Origin: Meiothermus granaticius NBRC 107808
Lineage (GTDB): Bacteria; Deinococcota; Deinococci; Deinococcales; Thermaceae
Length of the DNA: 64,000 bases
Assembly: GCF_003574355.1 (NCBI RefSeq)
Contig: NZ_QWLB01000006.1
Span: 35,920 to 99,919 of the forward strand
Direction of reading: 5' to 3'
Below the pieces are notes generated by a model. It was not told the DNA's origin, searched no databases, and was given only the letters and a program-made list of their open reading frames with translations. Both the position numbers and the translations under genes were made by a program. Shown piece by piece: positions 7,833 through 16,849 of this stretch (positions are counted from its first letter, which is position 1; each line of letters starts with the position of its first letter).

Positions 7833-9274
7833 AGGAAGCCCAAGCCAATCTCGTGGTACCGGTGGTGGCTGCACTGGCCTCGCTATGGGCCCTGCTCTCC
7901 CCTGCCAACTCCCTTGCCAACGCGCTGCTGCTGGTGGCCTTGGCCTTGGTGGCCCTGCTCAAACCCCAGCAGTGGGTACGGGCCCTGACCTTAGCCGGGC
8001 TTACGGTGGTGTTCACCGTGCTCATCCGCGAGCAAAGCGATGACAAATTTGCCTTCTACGGCCTGATTGGAACCTTGCTTTCGGCAGCCCTGCTCAAGGT
8101 CCCCACCTATATCAAAGTGCTCATCGGGGTGGCCATTCTGTTTGTCTCGATCCCTTTGGCCGGGCTCGGCAACTCCCTGTTCCTCGAGCTGGGGGTGCAG
8201 GTGGCCATCTTCTCGGCCCTGGCCCTGGGGCTCAACGTGGTGGTAGGGCAGGCTGGCCTCCTGGACTTAGGCTTCGCGGCGTTCTTCGCCATCGGGGCCT
8301 ACACCTGGGCCATCTTCGGCTCGGGGCAGGCCAACAACTTCATCGCCGGGAACCACTTCCCCCTCAACCCCTGGCTGTTCTTCGTGTTCTTGCCTATCGC
8401 GGTGGTGACAGCGGCCATCGTGGGGGTGTTGATTGGACTCCCGGCCCTGCGGCTGCGCGGGGATTATCTGGCCATCGTCACGCTCGGCCTGGGTGAGGTA
8501 GTGCGGGTGCTGGCCAACAACCTCGACCATCCCATCAACCTTACCAACGGCCCCCAGGGCATTACCCCGGTGGGCCGCCCGCCGGTGGACTGGCTCATCA
8601 ATATCCTCAACGGTCTGGGACTGGGCCGGGTCTATGGCCGCCCCATCGATGAGAGCATCACCTACCAGATCTTCTTCTATGTGTTGGCGCTGGTGGTGGT
8701 GGCCATTGTGATTGTCGTGAACGTGCGGCTTTCCAACTCGAGGTTTGGCCGGGCTTGGGTGGCGATCCGCGAGGATGAGATCGCTGCCAAGGCCATGGGC
8801 ATCCCGCTCCTGCCCACCAAGCTCCTGGCTTTTGCCACCGGCGCAGCCTTCTCTGGGGTGATGGGGGCCATCTACGGTGCCAAGCAGACCTTCGTCAACC
8901 CGGAATCCTTCACCCTCAACCAGAGCATCTTCATCCTGGCGATGGTAATTCTGGGCGGGATGGGCAATATCGGCGGGGCGGTGGTGGGGGCCACCGCGGT
9001 GACGCTGCTCAACATTGACATCCTCAAAAACCTCTCCGATCAGCTCAATACCTGGAGGCAAACCGGGTTCACCCTGCTGGGCTACAACTTCGCCAACCTC
9101 CCCACCCAGCTCGAGCCGGCCAAGTACGAGCGCTTCGTGTTTGGTTTGATCTTGATCTTGATGATGATCTTCCGACCTGAGGGGCTGATCCCCGAACAAC
9201 GCCACCGAGCGGAGATGGAAGAGGCACGGCTCGAGGCCAAGGATGAAGGGAAGCTTCAGGAGGGATCGGCATGA
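7829..9274 (+). CDS. livM: Branched-chain amino acid ABC transporter permease, LivM type
   Basis: A 481-residue polytopic permease that pairs with LivH to form the channel. The family core begins at about residue 120 with LGLNVVVGQAGLLDLGFAAF and continues with LRLRGDYLAIVTLGLGEVVR and the ATPase-contact loop GRAWVAIREDEIAAKAMGI. An extra N-terminal region of about 110 residues with several hydrophobic helices precedes the core, as in long LivM proteins. The C-terminal tail is charged and lies in the cytoplasm. ATGA overlaps join it to livH upstream and livG downstream. Confidence 0.94.
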   Translation: MKEAQANLVVPVVAALASLWALLSPANSLANALLLVALALVALLKPQQWVRALTLAGLTVVFTVLIREQSDDKFAFYGLIGTLLSAALLKVPTYIKVLIGVAILFVSIPLAGLGNSLFLELGVQVAIFSALALGLNVVVGQAGLLDLGFAAFFAIGAYTWAIFGSGQANNFIAGNHFPLNPWLFFVFLPIAVVTAAIVGVLIGLPALRLRGDYLAIVTLGLGEVVRVLANNLDHPINLTNGPQGITPVGRPPVDWLINILNGLGLGRVYGRPIDESITYQIFFYVLALVVVAIVIVVNVRLSNSRFGRAWVAIREDEIAAKAMGIPLLPTKLLAFATGAAFSGVMGAIYGAKQTFVNPESFTLNQSIFILAMVILGGMGNIGGAVVGATAVTLLNIDILKNLSDQLNTWRQTGFTLLGYNFANLPTQLEPAKYERFVFGLILILMMIFRPEGLIPEQRHRAEMEEARLEAKDEGKLQEGSA

Positions 9275-10083
9275 GCCCAACCCCCCAGGTCCCCCCGCTT
9301 GCCCTAGACGTGCAAGACGTCACCAAGCGCTTCGGTGGGCTGGTGGCGGTGAACAGCGTGAGCCTGCAGGTCAAGCCCCAGGAAATTTTCTCGATCATCG
9401 GGCCCAATGGGGCTGGGAAGACCACCTTTTTCAACCTGTTGACCGGCATCTATAAGCCCGACACCGGCAAGGTGCTGTTTTTTGGCAAAGACCTGACCGG
9501 GATGTCCCCCGACAAGGTGGCGCGCCAGGGCGTCGGGCGCACCTTCCAGAACATCCGGCTGTTCAAGGCCATGACGGTGCTGGAAAACGTCCTGGTCGGG
9601 CATCACACCCTAATCTCGGCCTCCTATCTGGACTCCCTACTGCATACCGGGCGGTACTTCGCCGCTGAGAAAAAGGCCAAGGAACGGGCCATGGAGCTTC
9701 TGACCTACATGAACCTGGACCGCAAGGCCCAGACGGCCGCCTCCTCGCTCTCCTATGGGGAGCAGCGCCGTCTCGAGATTGCCCGGGCTTTGGCCCTAGA
9801 GCCCAGGCTGCTGTTTCTGGACGAGCCTGCCGCCGGAATGAACCCTCAGGAAACCGAGGATCTTAAGGTGCGGGTGCGCAAGCTGCGTCAGGATCTAGGC
9901 CTGACGGTGGTGCTGATCGAGCACGACATGAGCATGGTGATGAGCATCTCTGACCGGATCGCGGTCCTGGAGTACGGTAGCAAGATCGCCGAGGGATTGC
10001 CGGCTGAGATCCGCAACAACCCTCGAGTGGTCGAGGCCTACTTGGGCAAAGGCGCAGCAGGAACGGCTGGAGACAAGGTATGA
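9271..10083 (+). CDS. livG: Branched-chain amino acid ABC transporter ATPase, LivG type
   Basis: A 270-residue ABC ATPase. The Walker A is GPNGAGKTTFF near residue 47, the Q-loop TFQNIRLF, the signature SYGEQRRLEIARALA and Walker B LLFLDEPAAGMNP, followed by the His switch IEHDM. LivG subunits characteristically have the long insert containing ENVLVGHHTLI, seen here. It drives transport together with LivF. The start is supported by AGGAGG seven bases before ATG and by four-base overlaps on both sides. Confidence 0.96.
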   Translation: MSPTPQVPPLALDVQDVTKRFGGLVAVNSVSLQVKPQEIFSIIGPNGAGKTTFFNLLTGIYKPDTGKVLFFGKDLTGMSPDKVARQGVGRTFQNIRLFKAMTVLENVLVGHHTLISASYLDSLLHTGRYFAAEKKAKERAMELLTYMNLDRKAQTAASSLSYGEQRRLEIARALALEPRLLFLDEPAAGMNPQETEDLKVRVRKLRQDLGLTVVLIEHDMSMVMSISDRIAVLEYGSKIAEGLPAEIRNNPRVVEAYLGKGAAGTAGDKV

Positions 10084-10793
10084 GCTTGCTCGAGGTCAAA
10101 AACATCTACACCTTTTATGGGCAGATCCAGGCCCTCAAAGGGATCTCGCTCGAGGTCAACGAGGGGGAGATCGTCACCCTGATCGGCTCCAACGGGGCCG
10201 GTAAAAGCACCACGCTGCGCACCATCAGTGGGATGAACAAGCCCCGCCGGGGTGAGGTGCTCTACCAGGGCAAACCCATCCATAAAATGCCCGCCAACCA
10301 AATCGTGGCCCTGGGGATTAGCCACGTCCCCGAGGGGCGGCGTATCTTTCCCCGGCTGACCGTGGAGGAGAACCTCGAGATCGGGGCTTACCTGCTCAAC
10401 GACAGCAAGTTGGTACAAGAGCGCAAGGAGCGGGCCTTCGGCCTCTTCCCCCGCCTGGCCGAGCGCCGAACCCAGAAGGGCGGGACCCTCTCCGGCGGTG
10501 AGCAGCAGATGCTGGCCATTGGCCGGGCCCTGATGCAAGACCCCAAACTGCTCCTGATGGATGAGCCCTCGATGGGGCTGGCTCCGGTGCTGGTGGACTT
10601 CATCTTCGAGATCATCCAAAAGCTCAACCAGGAGGGAAAAACCATTCTGTTGGTGGAGCAAAACGCACGCCTGGCCCTAGAGATTGCCCACCGCGGCTAC
10701 GTGCTGCAGACCGGCAAGCTGACCATGCAGGGCCCAGCCAAAGAGCTCGCGGCCAAACCTGAGGTTCAGGAAGCCTATCTGGGTGGGCATTAG
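10080..10793 (+). CDS. livF: Branched-chain amino acid ABC transporter ATPase, LivF type
   Basis: A 237-residue ABC ATPase, partner of LivG. It shows Walker A GSNGAGKSTTL, the LivF-typical SHVPEGRRIFPRLTVEENLE, signature LSGGEQQMLAIGRAL, Walker B LLLMDEPSMGLAP and His switch LLVEQNARLAL. It is the last gene of the operon livH-livM-livG-livF. No intrinsic terminator is evident before the next gene, which has its own -10 box. Confidence 0.96.
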   Translation: MSLLEVKNIYTFYGQIQALKGISLEVNEGEIVTLIGSNGAGKSTTLRTISGMNKPRRGEVLYQGKPIHKMPANQIVALGISHVPEGRRIFPRLTVEENLEIGAYLLNDSKLVQERKERAFGLFPRLAERRTQKGGTLSGGEQQMLAIGRALMQDPKLLLMDEPSMGLAPVLVDFIFEIIQKLNQEGKTILLVEQNARLALEIAHRGYVLQTGKLTMQGPAKELAAKPEVQEAYLGGH

Positions 10794-10824
10794 GTTATAG
10801 GGCCCCAGGTTCGGGCCGACCCGG

Positions 10825-10830
10825 TAGACT
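10825..10830 (+). promoter_or_regulatory. -10 box of the GNAT gene at 10838 (leaderless)
   Basis: TAGACT seven bases before the ATG; no ribosome-binding site is present. Confidence 0.55.
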
Positions 10831-10837
10831 CAGGCCA

Positions 10838-11377
10838 ATGCACCTAGAAGTGAGCACCTACTACCTCGAGAGCCTCTCGCCCAACGAACTCCGTCCCAAA
10901 CGGATTCATCTCGAGGGCCTGCACATCGTCAAGGCCGAGATCCCCAGCGCCGAGCTGCAACACTTCCTCTACCGCAGCGTGGGTGGGGACTGGTATTGGT
11001 ACGAAAAAGCCGACTGGAGCTATGCCCAGTGGCTCGAGTACGCGCAAAACCCCAACCTGCACACCTGGGTGGCCTATCTGAGGGGAACCCCGGCCGGATA
11101 CTTTCAGCTCGAGGCCCAGGGTGAGGCGGTGGAAATCGTCTATTTTGGGCTGCTTCCCCAGTTCAGCGGGCGGGGGCTGGGCGGGCACCTGCTCACCGAG
11201 GCCCTCGAGCAGGCCTGGGCTCTAGGACCAAAGCGGGTTTGGGTGCACACCTGCTCGCTGGATAGCCCAGCGGCACTGGCCAACTACCAGGCCCGGGGGA
11301 TGCGGCTGTACAAAACCGAAACCGTCCTCGAGGAGCTCCCCGACCACCCCCCCGGCCCCTGGCCCGGCGCCCGGTAG
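10838..11377 (+). CDS. GNAT-family N-acetyltransferase
   Basis: A 179-residue acetyltransferase. The acetyl-CoA binding motif A is visible as YFGLLPQFSGRGLGGHLL (residues about 102-119), with the C-terminal motif B region ending in ALANYQARGMRLYKTE. The substrate cannot be inferred. It lies between livF and a convergent DUF1232 gene, only one base from the latter's stop. The short leader and -10 box indicate independent transcription. Confidence 0.88.
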   Translation: MHLEVSTYYLESLSPNELRPKRIHLEGLHIVKAEIPSAELQHFLYRSVGGDWYWYEKADWSYAQWLEYAQNPNLHTWVAYLRGTPAGYFQLEAQGEAVEIVYFGLLPQFSGRGLGGHLLTEALEQAWALGPKRVWVHTCSLDSPAALANYQARGMRLYKTETVLEELPDHPPGPWPGAR

Positions 11378-11378
11378 G

Positions 11379-11792
11379 CTAGCCTACCGCTACCGGTTCC
11401 TCCACAAACCATTCCTCGGCCTTACGCTGGGCCCGCTCTTTGACCTCAGGGGTGATGTAGCGGGCTACCGTGCCCACCGCCAGAAGCAACACGCTCAGGT
11501 CATCGGTAAACCCCACCCCCACGATTGCGTCGGGGATGAAGTCCAGCGGCAAGATGAAATAAGCCAGGGCCCCAAGGATGATCCGCTTAGCCGAGGGCGG
11601 GGTTTCAGGGGCCGCCAGGGTGTAGTACAGCCAAAGGGCTTTCTCGACCACCTCCAGGCCGGCGGCCCGGGCAAAGCGGGAGAGTTTGGCCCAGAACCCC
11701 CGGTGGCTGTAGCGGCGCTCGTAGGCTTTGAGCTCGAGCCCCTCCACCAGGCATAGCTCCACCCCGTGCTCTTTATCCTCAGCCCTTTCCAC
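11379..11792 (-). CDS. DUF1232 (YkvA-like) protein
   Basis: A 137-residue protein with the DUF1232 signature ILGALAYFILPLDFIPDAI followed by GFTDDLSVLLLAVGTV. Such proteins are small and membrane-associated and of unknown biochemical role. The start is taken as the GTG at 11792: TACCAT (minus strand, 11804-11799) sits six bases upstream, the same spacing as at other leaderless genes here, and no better ATG exists in frame. Confidence 0.85.
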   Translation of the reverse strand: MERAEDKEHGVELCLVEGLELKAYERRYSHRGFWAKLSRFARAAGLEVVEKALWLYYTLAAPETPPSAKRIILGALAYFILPLDFIPDAIVGVGFTDDLSVLLLAVGTVARYITPEVKERAQRKAEEWFVEEPVAVG

Positions 11793-11798
11793 AAGCCC

Positions 11799-11804
11799 AT
11801 GGTA
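11799..11804 (-). promoter_or_regulatory. -10 box of the DUF1232 gene (leaderless GTG)
   Basis: TACCAT on the minus strand, six bases before GTG at 11792. Confidence 0.5.
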
Positions 11805-11862
11805 GCACCCCTGCCCTACCCAGAGCGTCTACTCGAGGAACCCTTCTGCAAGGAGCAGCGAT

Positions 11863-13755
11863 ATGGTTGTAAAGTATCGTATGCCAGCAGTAAATCCTGG
11901 GAAAATCCAGTTCCCTCCCTACGTTCGCAGCGAGCAAGTCAAGGCTTGGGTCACCGAGATGGTCGCCCTGTGCAAACCGGATGCCCTGTGGTGGTGCGAT
12001 GGCTCTGATCAGGAGTACCAAACCCTCTGTGAAGAGCTGGTGGAGAAGGGCACCTTTATCCGTCTCAACCCTGAGCTGCGCCCCAACAGCTTCCTGGCCC
12101 GCTCCGACCCTTCGGATGTGGCCCGGGTTGAAGACCGCACCTTCATCTGCTCCATCAACAAAGAGGATGCCGGCCCTACTAACAACTGGGTTAACCCCAA
12201 AGAGATGCACGCCACCCTAAACGAGCTCTTCGATGGCTGTATGCAGGGCCGCACCATGTACATCGTGCCCTTTAGCATGGGGCCGCTCGGTTCTCCGATT
12301 AGCTATATCGGCATCGAGATTACCGATTCGGCGTACGTGGTGGTCAACATGAAGATCATGACCCGCATGGGCCAGAAGGTCTTCGAGGTGCTGGGCGAAG
12401 ACGGTGAGTTCGTGCCCTGCATGCACACCGTGGGGATGCCTTTAAAACCCGGCCAGCCCGACATCCCCTGGCCCTGCAACCCCACCCTCAAATACATTGT
12501 CCACTTCCCTGAGGAGCGCAGCATCTGGAGCTATGGTTCGGGGTATGGCGGCAATGCCCTCTTGGGTAAGAAGGCCCTGGCCCTCCGCATTGCCAGCGTG
12601 ATTGGGCGCGACGAGGGCTGGCTGGCCGAGCACATGCTGATCCTGGGGGTCGAGGATCCCAAGGGGCAGAAAACCTATGTGGCTGCCGCCTTTCCCTCAG
12701 CCTGCGGCAAGACCAACTTCGCCATGCTGATCCCCCCAAAGCCCTTCCAAGAAGAGGGCTGGAAGGTGACCACGATCGGGGATGACATCGCTTGGATCAA
12801 ACCCGGTAAGGATGGGCGGCTTTACGCCATCAACCCCGAGGCGGGCTACTTTGGGGTAGCCCCCGGCACCTCGCATAAAACCAACCCCAACGCCATGGCC
12901 TCTATGCGGGCCAACACCATCTTTACCAACGTGGCCCTCACCCCGGAAGGGGATGTGTGGTGGGAGGGGATGGATGGGCCACCACCGCCCAAGGCCACCG
13001 ACTGGCAGGGCCAGGAGTGGACCCCGGACTCCGGGCGCAAGGCCGCTCACCCCAACTCCCGCTTTACCGCTCCGGCTCAGCAAAACCCCGCCATAGACCC
13101 GGAGTGGGAAAACCCCAACGGGGTGCCGATCAAAGCCTTTATCTTTGGCGGGCGGCGGGCCACGGTGGTTCCGCTGGTCTACCAAAGCTTCAACTGGACC
13201 TTTGGGGTTTACCTGGGAGCCACCATGGGTTCGGAAACCACCGCAGCCGCTTTTGGGGCTATCGGTGAGGTGCGCCGCGATCCTTTTGCCATGCTGCCCT
13301 TCATTGGCTACCACATGGCCAGCTACTTTAATCACTGGCTAGATGTGGGGCGACGGGTCGTGAACCCGCCCAGGATTTTCAGCGTGAACTGGTTCCGAAA
13401 GGACAAAGAGGGCAACTTTGCCTGGCCCGGCTACGGCGAAAACATGCGGGTATTGAAATGGATCGTGGAGCGAGCCAACGGCAAGGGCCATGCCACCGAG
13501 AGCCCGCTGGGGTATGTGCCCCACTACGAGGATCTGGACTGGCGGGGCCTCGAGTTTTCCAAGGAGCAGTTCCAGGAGCTGATGACCATTGACCGCGACC
13601 TTTGGCTGCAAGAAATTCTCAGCCACGAAGCCCTCTTCATCAAACTCTACGACCGGATGCCCAAGGAATTCTTAGCCATGCGCGAGCTGTTGATCAGCAA
13701 TCTCTGGCGCTCTCCGGAGCAGTGGGACCTGGCGACCAACTCAGTGGATTCATAG
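11863..13755 (+). CDS. pckG: Phosphoenolpyruvate carboxykinase, GTP type
   Basis: A 630-residue GTP-dependent PEP carboxykinase converting oxaloacetate and GTP to PEP, GDP and CO2 at the entry to gluconeogenesis. The GTP-type P-loop [14 protein letters not shown] carries the reactive Cys281. Other family segments are the kinase-2 [12 protein letters not shown] and [20 protein letters not shown]. An AAGGAG seven bases before ATG 11863 supports this start. A second in-frame ATG at 11881 lies five bases after TAAAGT (11870-11875) and could be an alternative leaderless start losing six residues. It is divergent from the DUF1232 gene. Confidence 0.97.
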   Translation: MVVKYRMPAVNPGKIQFPPYVRSEQVKAWVTEMVALCKPDALWWCDGSDQEYQTLCEELVEKGTFIRLNPELRPNSFLARSDPSDVARVEDRTFICSINKEDAGPTNNWVNPKEMHATLNELFDGCMQGRTMYIVPFSMGPLGSPISYIGIEITDSAYVVVNMKIMTRMGQKVFEVLGEDGEFVPCMHTVGMPLKPGQPDIPWPCNPTLKYIVHFPEERSIWSYGSGYGGNALLGKKALALRIASVIGRDEGWLAEHMLILGVEDPKGQKTYVAAAFPSACGKTNFAMLIPPKPFQEEGWKVTTIGDDIAWIKPGKDGRLYAINPEAGYFGVAPGTSHKTNPNAMASMRANTIFTNVALTPEGDVWWEGMDGPPPPKATDWQGQEWTPDSGRKAAHPNSRFTAPAQQNPAIDPEWENPNGVPIKAFIFGGRRATVVPLVYQSFNWTFGVYLGATMGSETTAAAFGAIGEVRRDPFAMLPFIGYHMASYFNHWLDVGRRVVNPPRIFSVNWFRKDKEGNFAWPGYGENMRVLKWIVERANGKGHATESPLGYVPHYEDLDWRGLEFSKEQFQELMTIDRDLWLQEILSHEALFIKLYDRMPKEFLAMRELLISNLWRSPEQWDLATNSVDS

Positions 13756-13767
13756 CCCCCAACCCAG

Positions 13768-14208
13768 ATGCCTAAATCCGATTTCCAGTTCTTGCACCGC
13801 CTGCGGGTGCGGTGGAGCGAAGCCGATATGCAGGGCATCGTCTTCAACGGGCACTATCTGACCTACGCGGATGTTGCCCTTACCGAGTACTGGCGGGCCA
13901 TCGGCTACCCCTACCCTAGCTCGATTGAGCGCTTGGGGGTGGACTGGCTGGTGGTGAAGGCCACCCTCGAGTACCACGCCCCTGCCCGCTATGACGATGA
14001 GCTGGAGATCGGGGTGCGGGTGGGACGCGTGGGGAACAGCAGCATCCGGTTTCTGCTCGAGATGTATCGTGGGGAAACCCATCTGATCGACGGGGAGATC
14101 ATCTACGTGACGGTGGATCCGTCCACCCACGCACCGGTGCGCGTACCCCAGGCCCTCCGCCAAGCCTTTGGTCTCCCCGAAGGACCTACTCTACCCCCTC
14201 CGACTTGA
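13768..14208 (+). CDS. Acyl-CoA thioesterase, 4HBT/YbgC family
   Basis: A 146-residue hotdog thioesterase. The N-terminal pattern LRVRWSEADMQGIVFNGHYLTYADVA contains the family active-site acid in SEADMQGIVFNGHYL. It is 12 bp downstream of pckG in the same direction with no obvious ribosome-binding site or promoter, so cotranscription is likely. Its last 23 bases overlap the 3' end of the convergent pgi gene. It is distinct in sequence from the 4HBT protein at 343-780. Confidence 0.88.
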   Translation: MPKSDFQFLHRLRVRWSEADMQGIVFNGHYLTYADVALTEYWRAIGYPYPSSIERLGVDWLVVKATLEYHAPARYDDELEIGVRVGRVGNSSIRFLLEMYRGETHLIDGEIIYVTVDPSTHAPVRVPQALRQAFGLPEGPTLPPPT

Positions 14209-15523
14209 GCTCCTGGGCCAACCGCTCGTAGCCCTTTCGGCCCATCAGGGCGTAGGTGTACTCCTTGCCCAGCTCTACCCCCGGCTGGTCAAAGGCATTG
14301 ATATTCCAAAGCTCGCCCAGGAAAGCGGTTTGCCACATCAAGTGTTGCAGCAGCCAGCCTAGGTTGTACGCATCGAGACGCTCGAGGGTGACCGTGTAGT
14401 TGGGCTGTCCGGCCTTGGCCAGGGCGTGGGCCGTGGCTTTGGCCTCAGCCGTGAGCAGCTCAAAGAAGCTCTTCCCAAAGAGGTAGTCCAGGCTCTCCAA
14501 GCCCTTCACCGCCGGGATCTCGAGGTCTTCCGTGGGGTGCTCGAGGCGCACCATCGTCACCAGCTTGTCATGGGGCCCTTCCCGGAAGAGCTGAACTTGG
14601 GCGTGCTGGTCGGTAGTTCCCACCGCCCGTACCGCAGTGGTCCCCACCCGCACCTCCCGACCCTGTTTGTCCTTCATCTTGCCCAAGGACTCGTCGTGGA
14701 GCTGGACAAACCAGTCGGGCAGGTAGCGCAGACGGGTGGAGTAGGGCATAAACACACAGATGTTCATCCCTTTCTTGGCCAACCGCTCGTTGACCAGCGC
14801 GGTCTGGGCAGAAAGGTTAGCCCCGATGGGCCCGGTCGCCAGCTCGTTGGCCTTGCGGGCCCCGGCCATCAGCCGGTCCAGGTCTACCTCAGCAAAGGCC
14901 AACGGAAGTGTCCCCACCGGACAGGTCACGCTATACCGTCCACCCACCGCCGGGGGAACTTCAAACGCGGCCAGCCCTTCAGCTTGGGCATAAGGGCGCA
15001 GAAGGCCTCGCGCGGGGTCGGTGGTGACCACCACATGCCGCTTCCAATCCTCTCCCAAGGAATCCTCGAGCCACTTTCTGAACACCAAAAAGGCCGCCAT
15101 GGTCTCGGCTGTGCTCCCCGATTTGGAGATCACGTTGACCAAGCTCACCCGGGGGTCAAGGCTGCGCAATAGCTCTTGAATCGGCTCCGGCTCGACATTA
15201 TCTACAATGTGCAGGCGCACTGGCCCCTGGCCCAAAGCCGCATGCACACACTGTGTCCCCAGGGCGGAGCCCCCTATGCCCAGCACCACGAATTCCCTAA
15301 CCCAGGGGTTGGCCTGACGATAGCGCAGCACCTCGCGCACCGCCTCGGTGTCCTCCGGGGTGTCCATCCAGCCCAAAAACTCCTCCGGGTTGGATTTCCG
15401 GGCCACCAGGGAGTCCCGGGCCGCCTCCAGCTTTCGTGCGTTAGCCGCCAACTCCGCAGCCAGATCCATGCCCTGGGCCCCGACCCGCTCAACCGACAGA
15501 TTGTGTAGCTCCAAGCGTAGCAT
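14186..15523 (-). CDS. pgi: Glucose-6-phosphate isomerase
   Basis: A 445-residue isomerase interconverting glucose-6-phosphate and fructose-6-phosphate. Signatures are VLGIGGSALGTQCV (sugar phosphate binding), VISKSGSTAETMAAF and the C-terminal FDQPGVELGKEY with the catalytic Lys region. The length fits the compact bacterial/thermophile class. TAGACT lies six bases before the ATG, so the message is probably leaderless. The 3' end overlaps the convergent thioesterase gene by 23 bp, leaving no room for an intrinsic terminator between them. Confidence 0.96.
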   Translation of the reverse strand: MLRLELHNLSVERVGAQGMDLAAELAANARKLEAARDSLVARKSNPEEFLGWMDTPEDTEAVREVLRYRQANPWVREFVVLGIGGSALGTQCVHAALGQGPVRLHIVDNVEPEPIQELLRSLDPRVSLVNVISKSGSTAETMAAFLVFRKWLEDSLGEDWKRHVVVTTDPARGLLRPYAQAEGLAAFEVPPAVGGRYSVTCPVGTLPLAFAEVDLDRLMAGARKANELATGPIGANLSAQTALVNERLAKKGMNICVFMPYSTRLRYLPDWFVQLHDESLGKMKDKQGREVRVGTTAVRAVGTTDQHAQVQLFREGPHDKLVTMVRLEHPTEDLEIPAVKGLESLDYLFGKSFFELLTAEAKATAHALAKAGQPNYTVTLERLDAYNLGWLLQHLMWQTAFLGELWNINAFDQPGVELGKEYTYALMGRKGYERLAQELKSEGVE

Positions 15524-15529
15524 GGGGAT

Positions 15530-15535
15530 AGTCTA
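15530..15535 (-). promoter_or_regulatory. -10 box of pgi (leaderless)
   Basis: TAGACT on the minus strand, six bases before the ATG at 15523. Confidence 0.55.
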
Positions 15536-15618
15536 AACCGTCCGGTTTTTGCGGGTATGACCTTCATTAAAACCAAACCCCCCACCTACTGGGGCAAGGG
15601 GTTCGGTTGCCGCGGGGT

Positions 15619-15843
15619 TCAGGCCTGGATGCGGCTAGGCTGGGGGGCTGGGATTTCCCCAGCTCGAGCCCCCTGCTGAACGCCCATCAAGAAACCCAGC
15701 TTCATCAGATCAATCACCTCTTGCACCTGCCCGGACTTGACCAGCTCGTCCACATACTCCGCCATCCCCGGCGGGAAAGGCATCTGACGCAAGGCCTCAC
15801 GGTTGGCTTGAAGCATCTGCTGAATCCACTCAAGCGGTGTCAT
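15619..15843 (-). CDS. Small hypothetical protein
   Basis: A 74-residue, mostly helical protein starting MTPLEWIQQMLQANREAL and containing EYVDELVKSGQVQEVIDLM. I do not recognise the family. The start at 15843 is preferred over the upstream frame opening (15891) because TATATT (15856-15851) sits seven bases before this ATG and GATAGGT lies between them. It follows mgsA on the same strand by 40 bp but appears to have its own promoter. Confidence 0.6.
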   Translation of the reverse strand: MTPLEWIQQMLQANREALRQMPFPPGMAEYVDELVKSGQVQEVIDLMKLGFLMGVQQGARAGEIPAPQPSRIQA

Positions 15844-15883
15844 ACCTATCAATATAGCACTCAAGTTATCTAACAGTGGAGGA

Positions 15884-16297
15884 TTATACACTTTCTGCCG
15901 ATTCTGCCCCCGGCTGGCTCCGCAGGACCAGGTCTTGCAGCCAGGCCAGTACCGCCTCGGCGGCGGCCAGGTTGGTTGCTAAGGGAACGTTGTGCACATC
16001 GCAGACCCGCATCAGGGCTTGCACATCGGGCTCGTGAGGCTGAGCGGCCAGCGGGTCACGCAGAAAGATCACCGCCAACACCCCATCCTGGGCAATGCGG
16101 GCCCCAATCTGCTGATCCCCGCCCAGCGGCCCGGAAAGCAGCCGCTCCACGCTCAACCCGGCTTTTTCCATCAGCAGCTTGCCCGTGGTCCCGGTAGCGA
16201 TCAAGGGGAAGCGCGAAAGGATGGCCCGGTTGGCGATTGCGAAGGCCACCATATCGGTCTTCTTGCCGTCGTGGGCGATCAAGGCCAGGGCTTTCAT
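15884..16297 (-). CDS. mgsA: Methylglyoxal synthase
   Basis: A 137-residue enzyme converting dihydroxyacetone phosphate to methylglyoxal and phosphate, a bypass of lower glycolysis. The phosphate-binding loop is ATGTTGKLL (residues 34-42), with [12 protein letters not shown] carrying the catalytic Asp61 and the conserved IAHDGKK near the N-terminus. Length matches the family. TATGCT is six bases before the ATG. Confidence 0.96.
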   Translation of the reverse strand: MKALALIAHDGKKTDMVAFAIANRAILSRFPLIATGTTGKLLMEKAGLSVERLLSGPLGGDQQIGARIAQDGVLAVIFLRDPLAAQPHEPDVQALMRVCDVHNVPLATNLAAAEAVLAWLQDLVLRSQPGAESAESV

Positions 16298-16303
16298 GCC
16301 CCT

Positions 16304-16309
16304 AGCATA
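16304..16309 (-). promoter_or_regulatory. -10 box of mgsA (leaderless)
   Basis: TATGCT on the minus strand, six bases before the ATG at 16297. Confidence 0.55.
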
Positions 16310-16387
16310 CGCGGCCCGAATCCCGTTGAGGCAGGGGGGTGGCTCGAGCCTTCAGCTTTTGCCTCCCAGCCTGTAAACTAACGCGGT

Positions 16388-16813
16388 ATGGCAGATACCG
16401 AACGCACCTACATCATGGTCAAGCCCGACGGTGTACGCCGTGGCCTCACCGGCGAAGTGATCGGGCGAATCGAGCGCAAAGGCTTCCGCATTGTGGCGAT
16501 GAAGAAGATGCTCATTCCGCAAAGCCTGGCCGAAACCCATTACGGTGAGCACAAAGGAAAACCCTTCTTTGAAGGCTTGGTCCGGTTCATCACCTCTGGG
16601 CCGGTGGTGGCCATGGTGGTGGAAGGCCCTGGGGTGATCGCCGAGATGCGCCGCCTGATGGGAGCCACCCGGCCCTGGGAAGCCGCTCCCGGGACCATTC
16701 GCGCAGACTTTGCCACCACGGTAGACGAGAACATCATCCACGGCTCAGATGGTCCCGAGAGCGCAGCCCGGGAGATCGGGCTCTTCTTCAAGCCCGAGGA
16801 AATCCTTAGCTGA
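16388..16813 (+). CDS. ndk: Nucleoside diphosphate kinase
   Basis: A 141-residue kinase that equilibrates nucleoside di- and triphosphates through a phospho-histidine. The active-site His118 is in ENIIHGSDG, and the N-terminal [13 protein letters not shown] and the [14 protein letters not shown] loop are typical. TTCAGC (16351-16356) and TAAACT (16374-16379) with a 17-bp spacer form a possible promoter; the -10 is eight bases before ATG. It is convergent with the lipid kinase gene. Confidence 0.97.
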   Translation: MADTERTYIMVKPDGVRRGLTGEVIGRIERKGFRIVAMKKMLIPQSLAETHYGEHKGKPFFEGLVRFITSGPVVAMVVEGPGVIAEMRRLMGATRPWEAAPGTIRADFATTVDENIIHGSDGPESAAREIGLFFKPEEILS

Positions 16814-16826
16814 GCCTGGGCCGGTT

Positions 16827-16848
16827 GGGGTTTCCCCTGCGAAACCCC
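16827..16848. terminator. GC-rich hairpin between convergent genes
   Basis: An 8-bp perfect stem GGGGTTTC/GAAACCCC (16827-16834 with 16841-16848). Neither strand has a T-tract after it, so it may slow polymerase but is not a canonical intrinsic terminator. Confidence 0.4.
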
Positions 16849-16849
16849 G

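Noticed and set aside
8267..9280. A 337-codon minus-strand frame opposite livM, and similar long frames at 32943-33917 and 54234-55286
   Set aside because: All are shadows of well-supported genes (livM, HtrA protease, GGT family) with His/Gln/Gly-rich translations typical of antisense frames.
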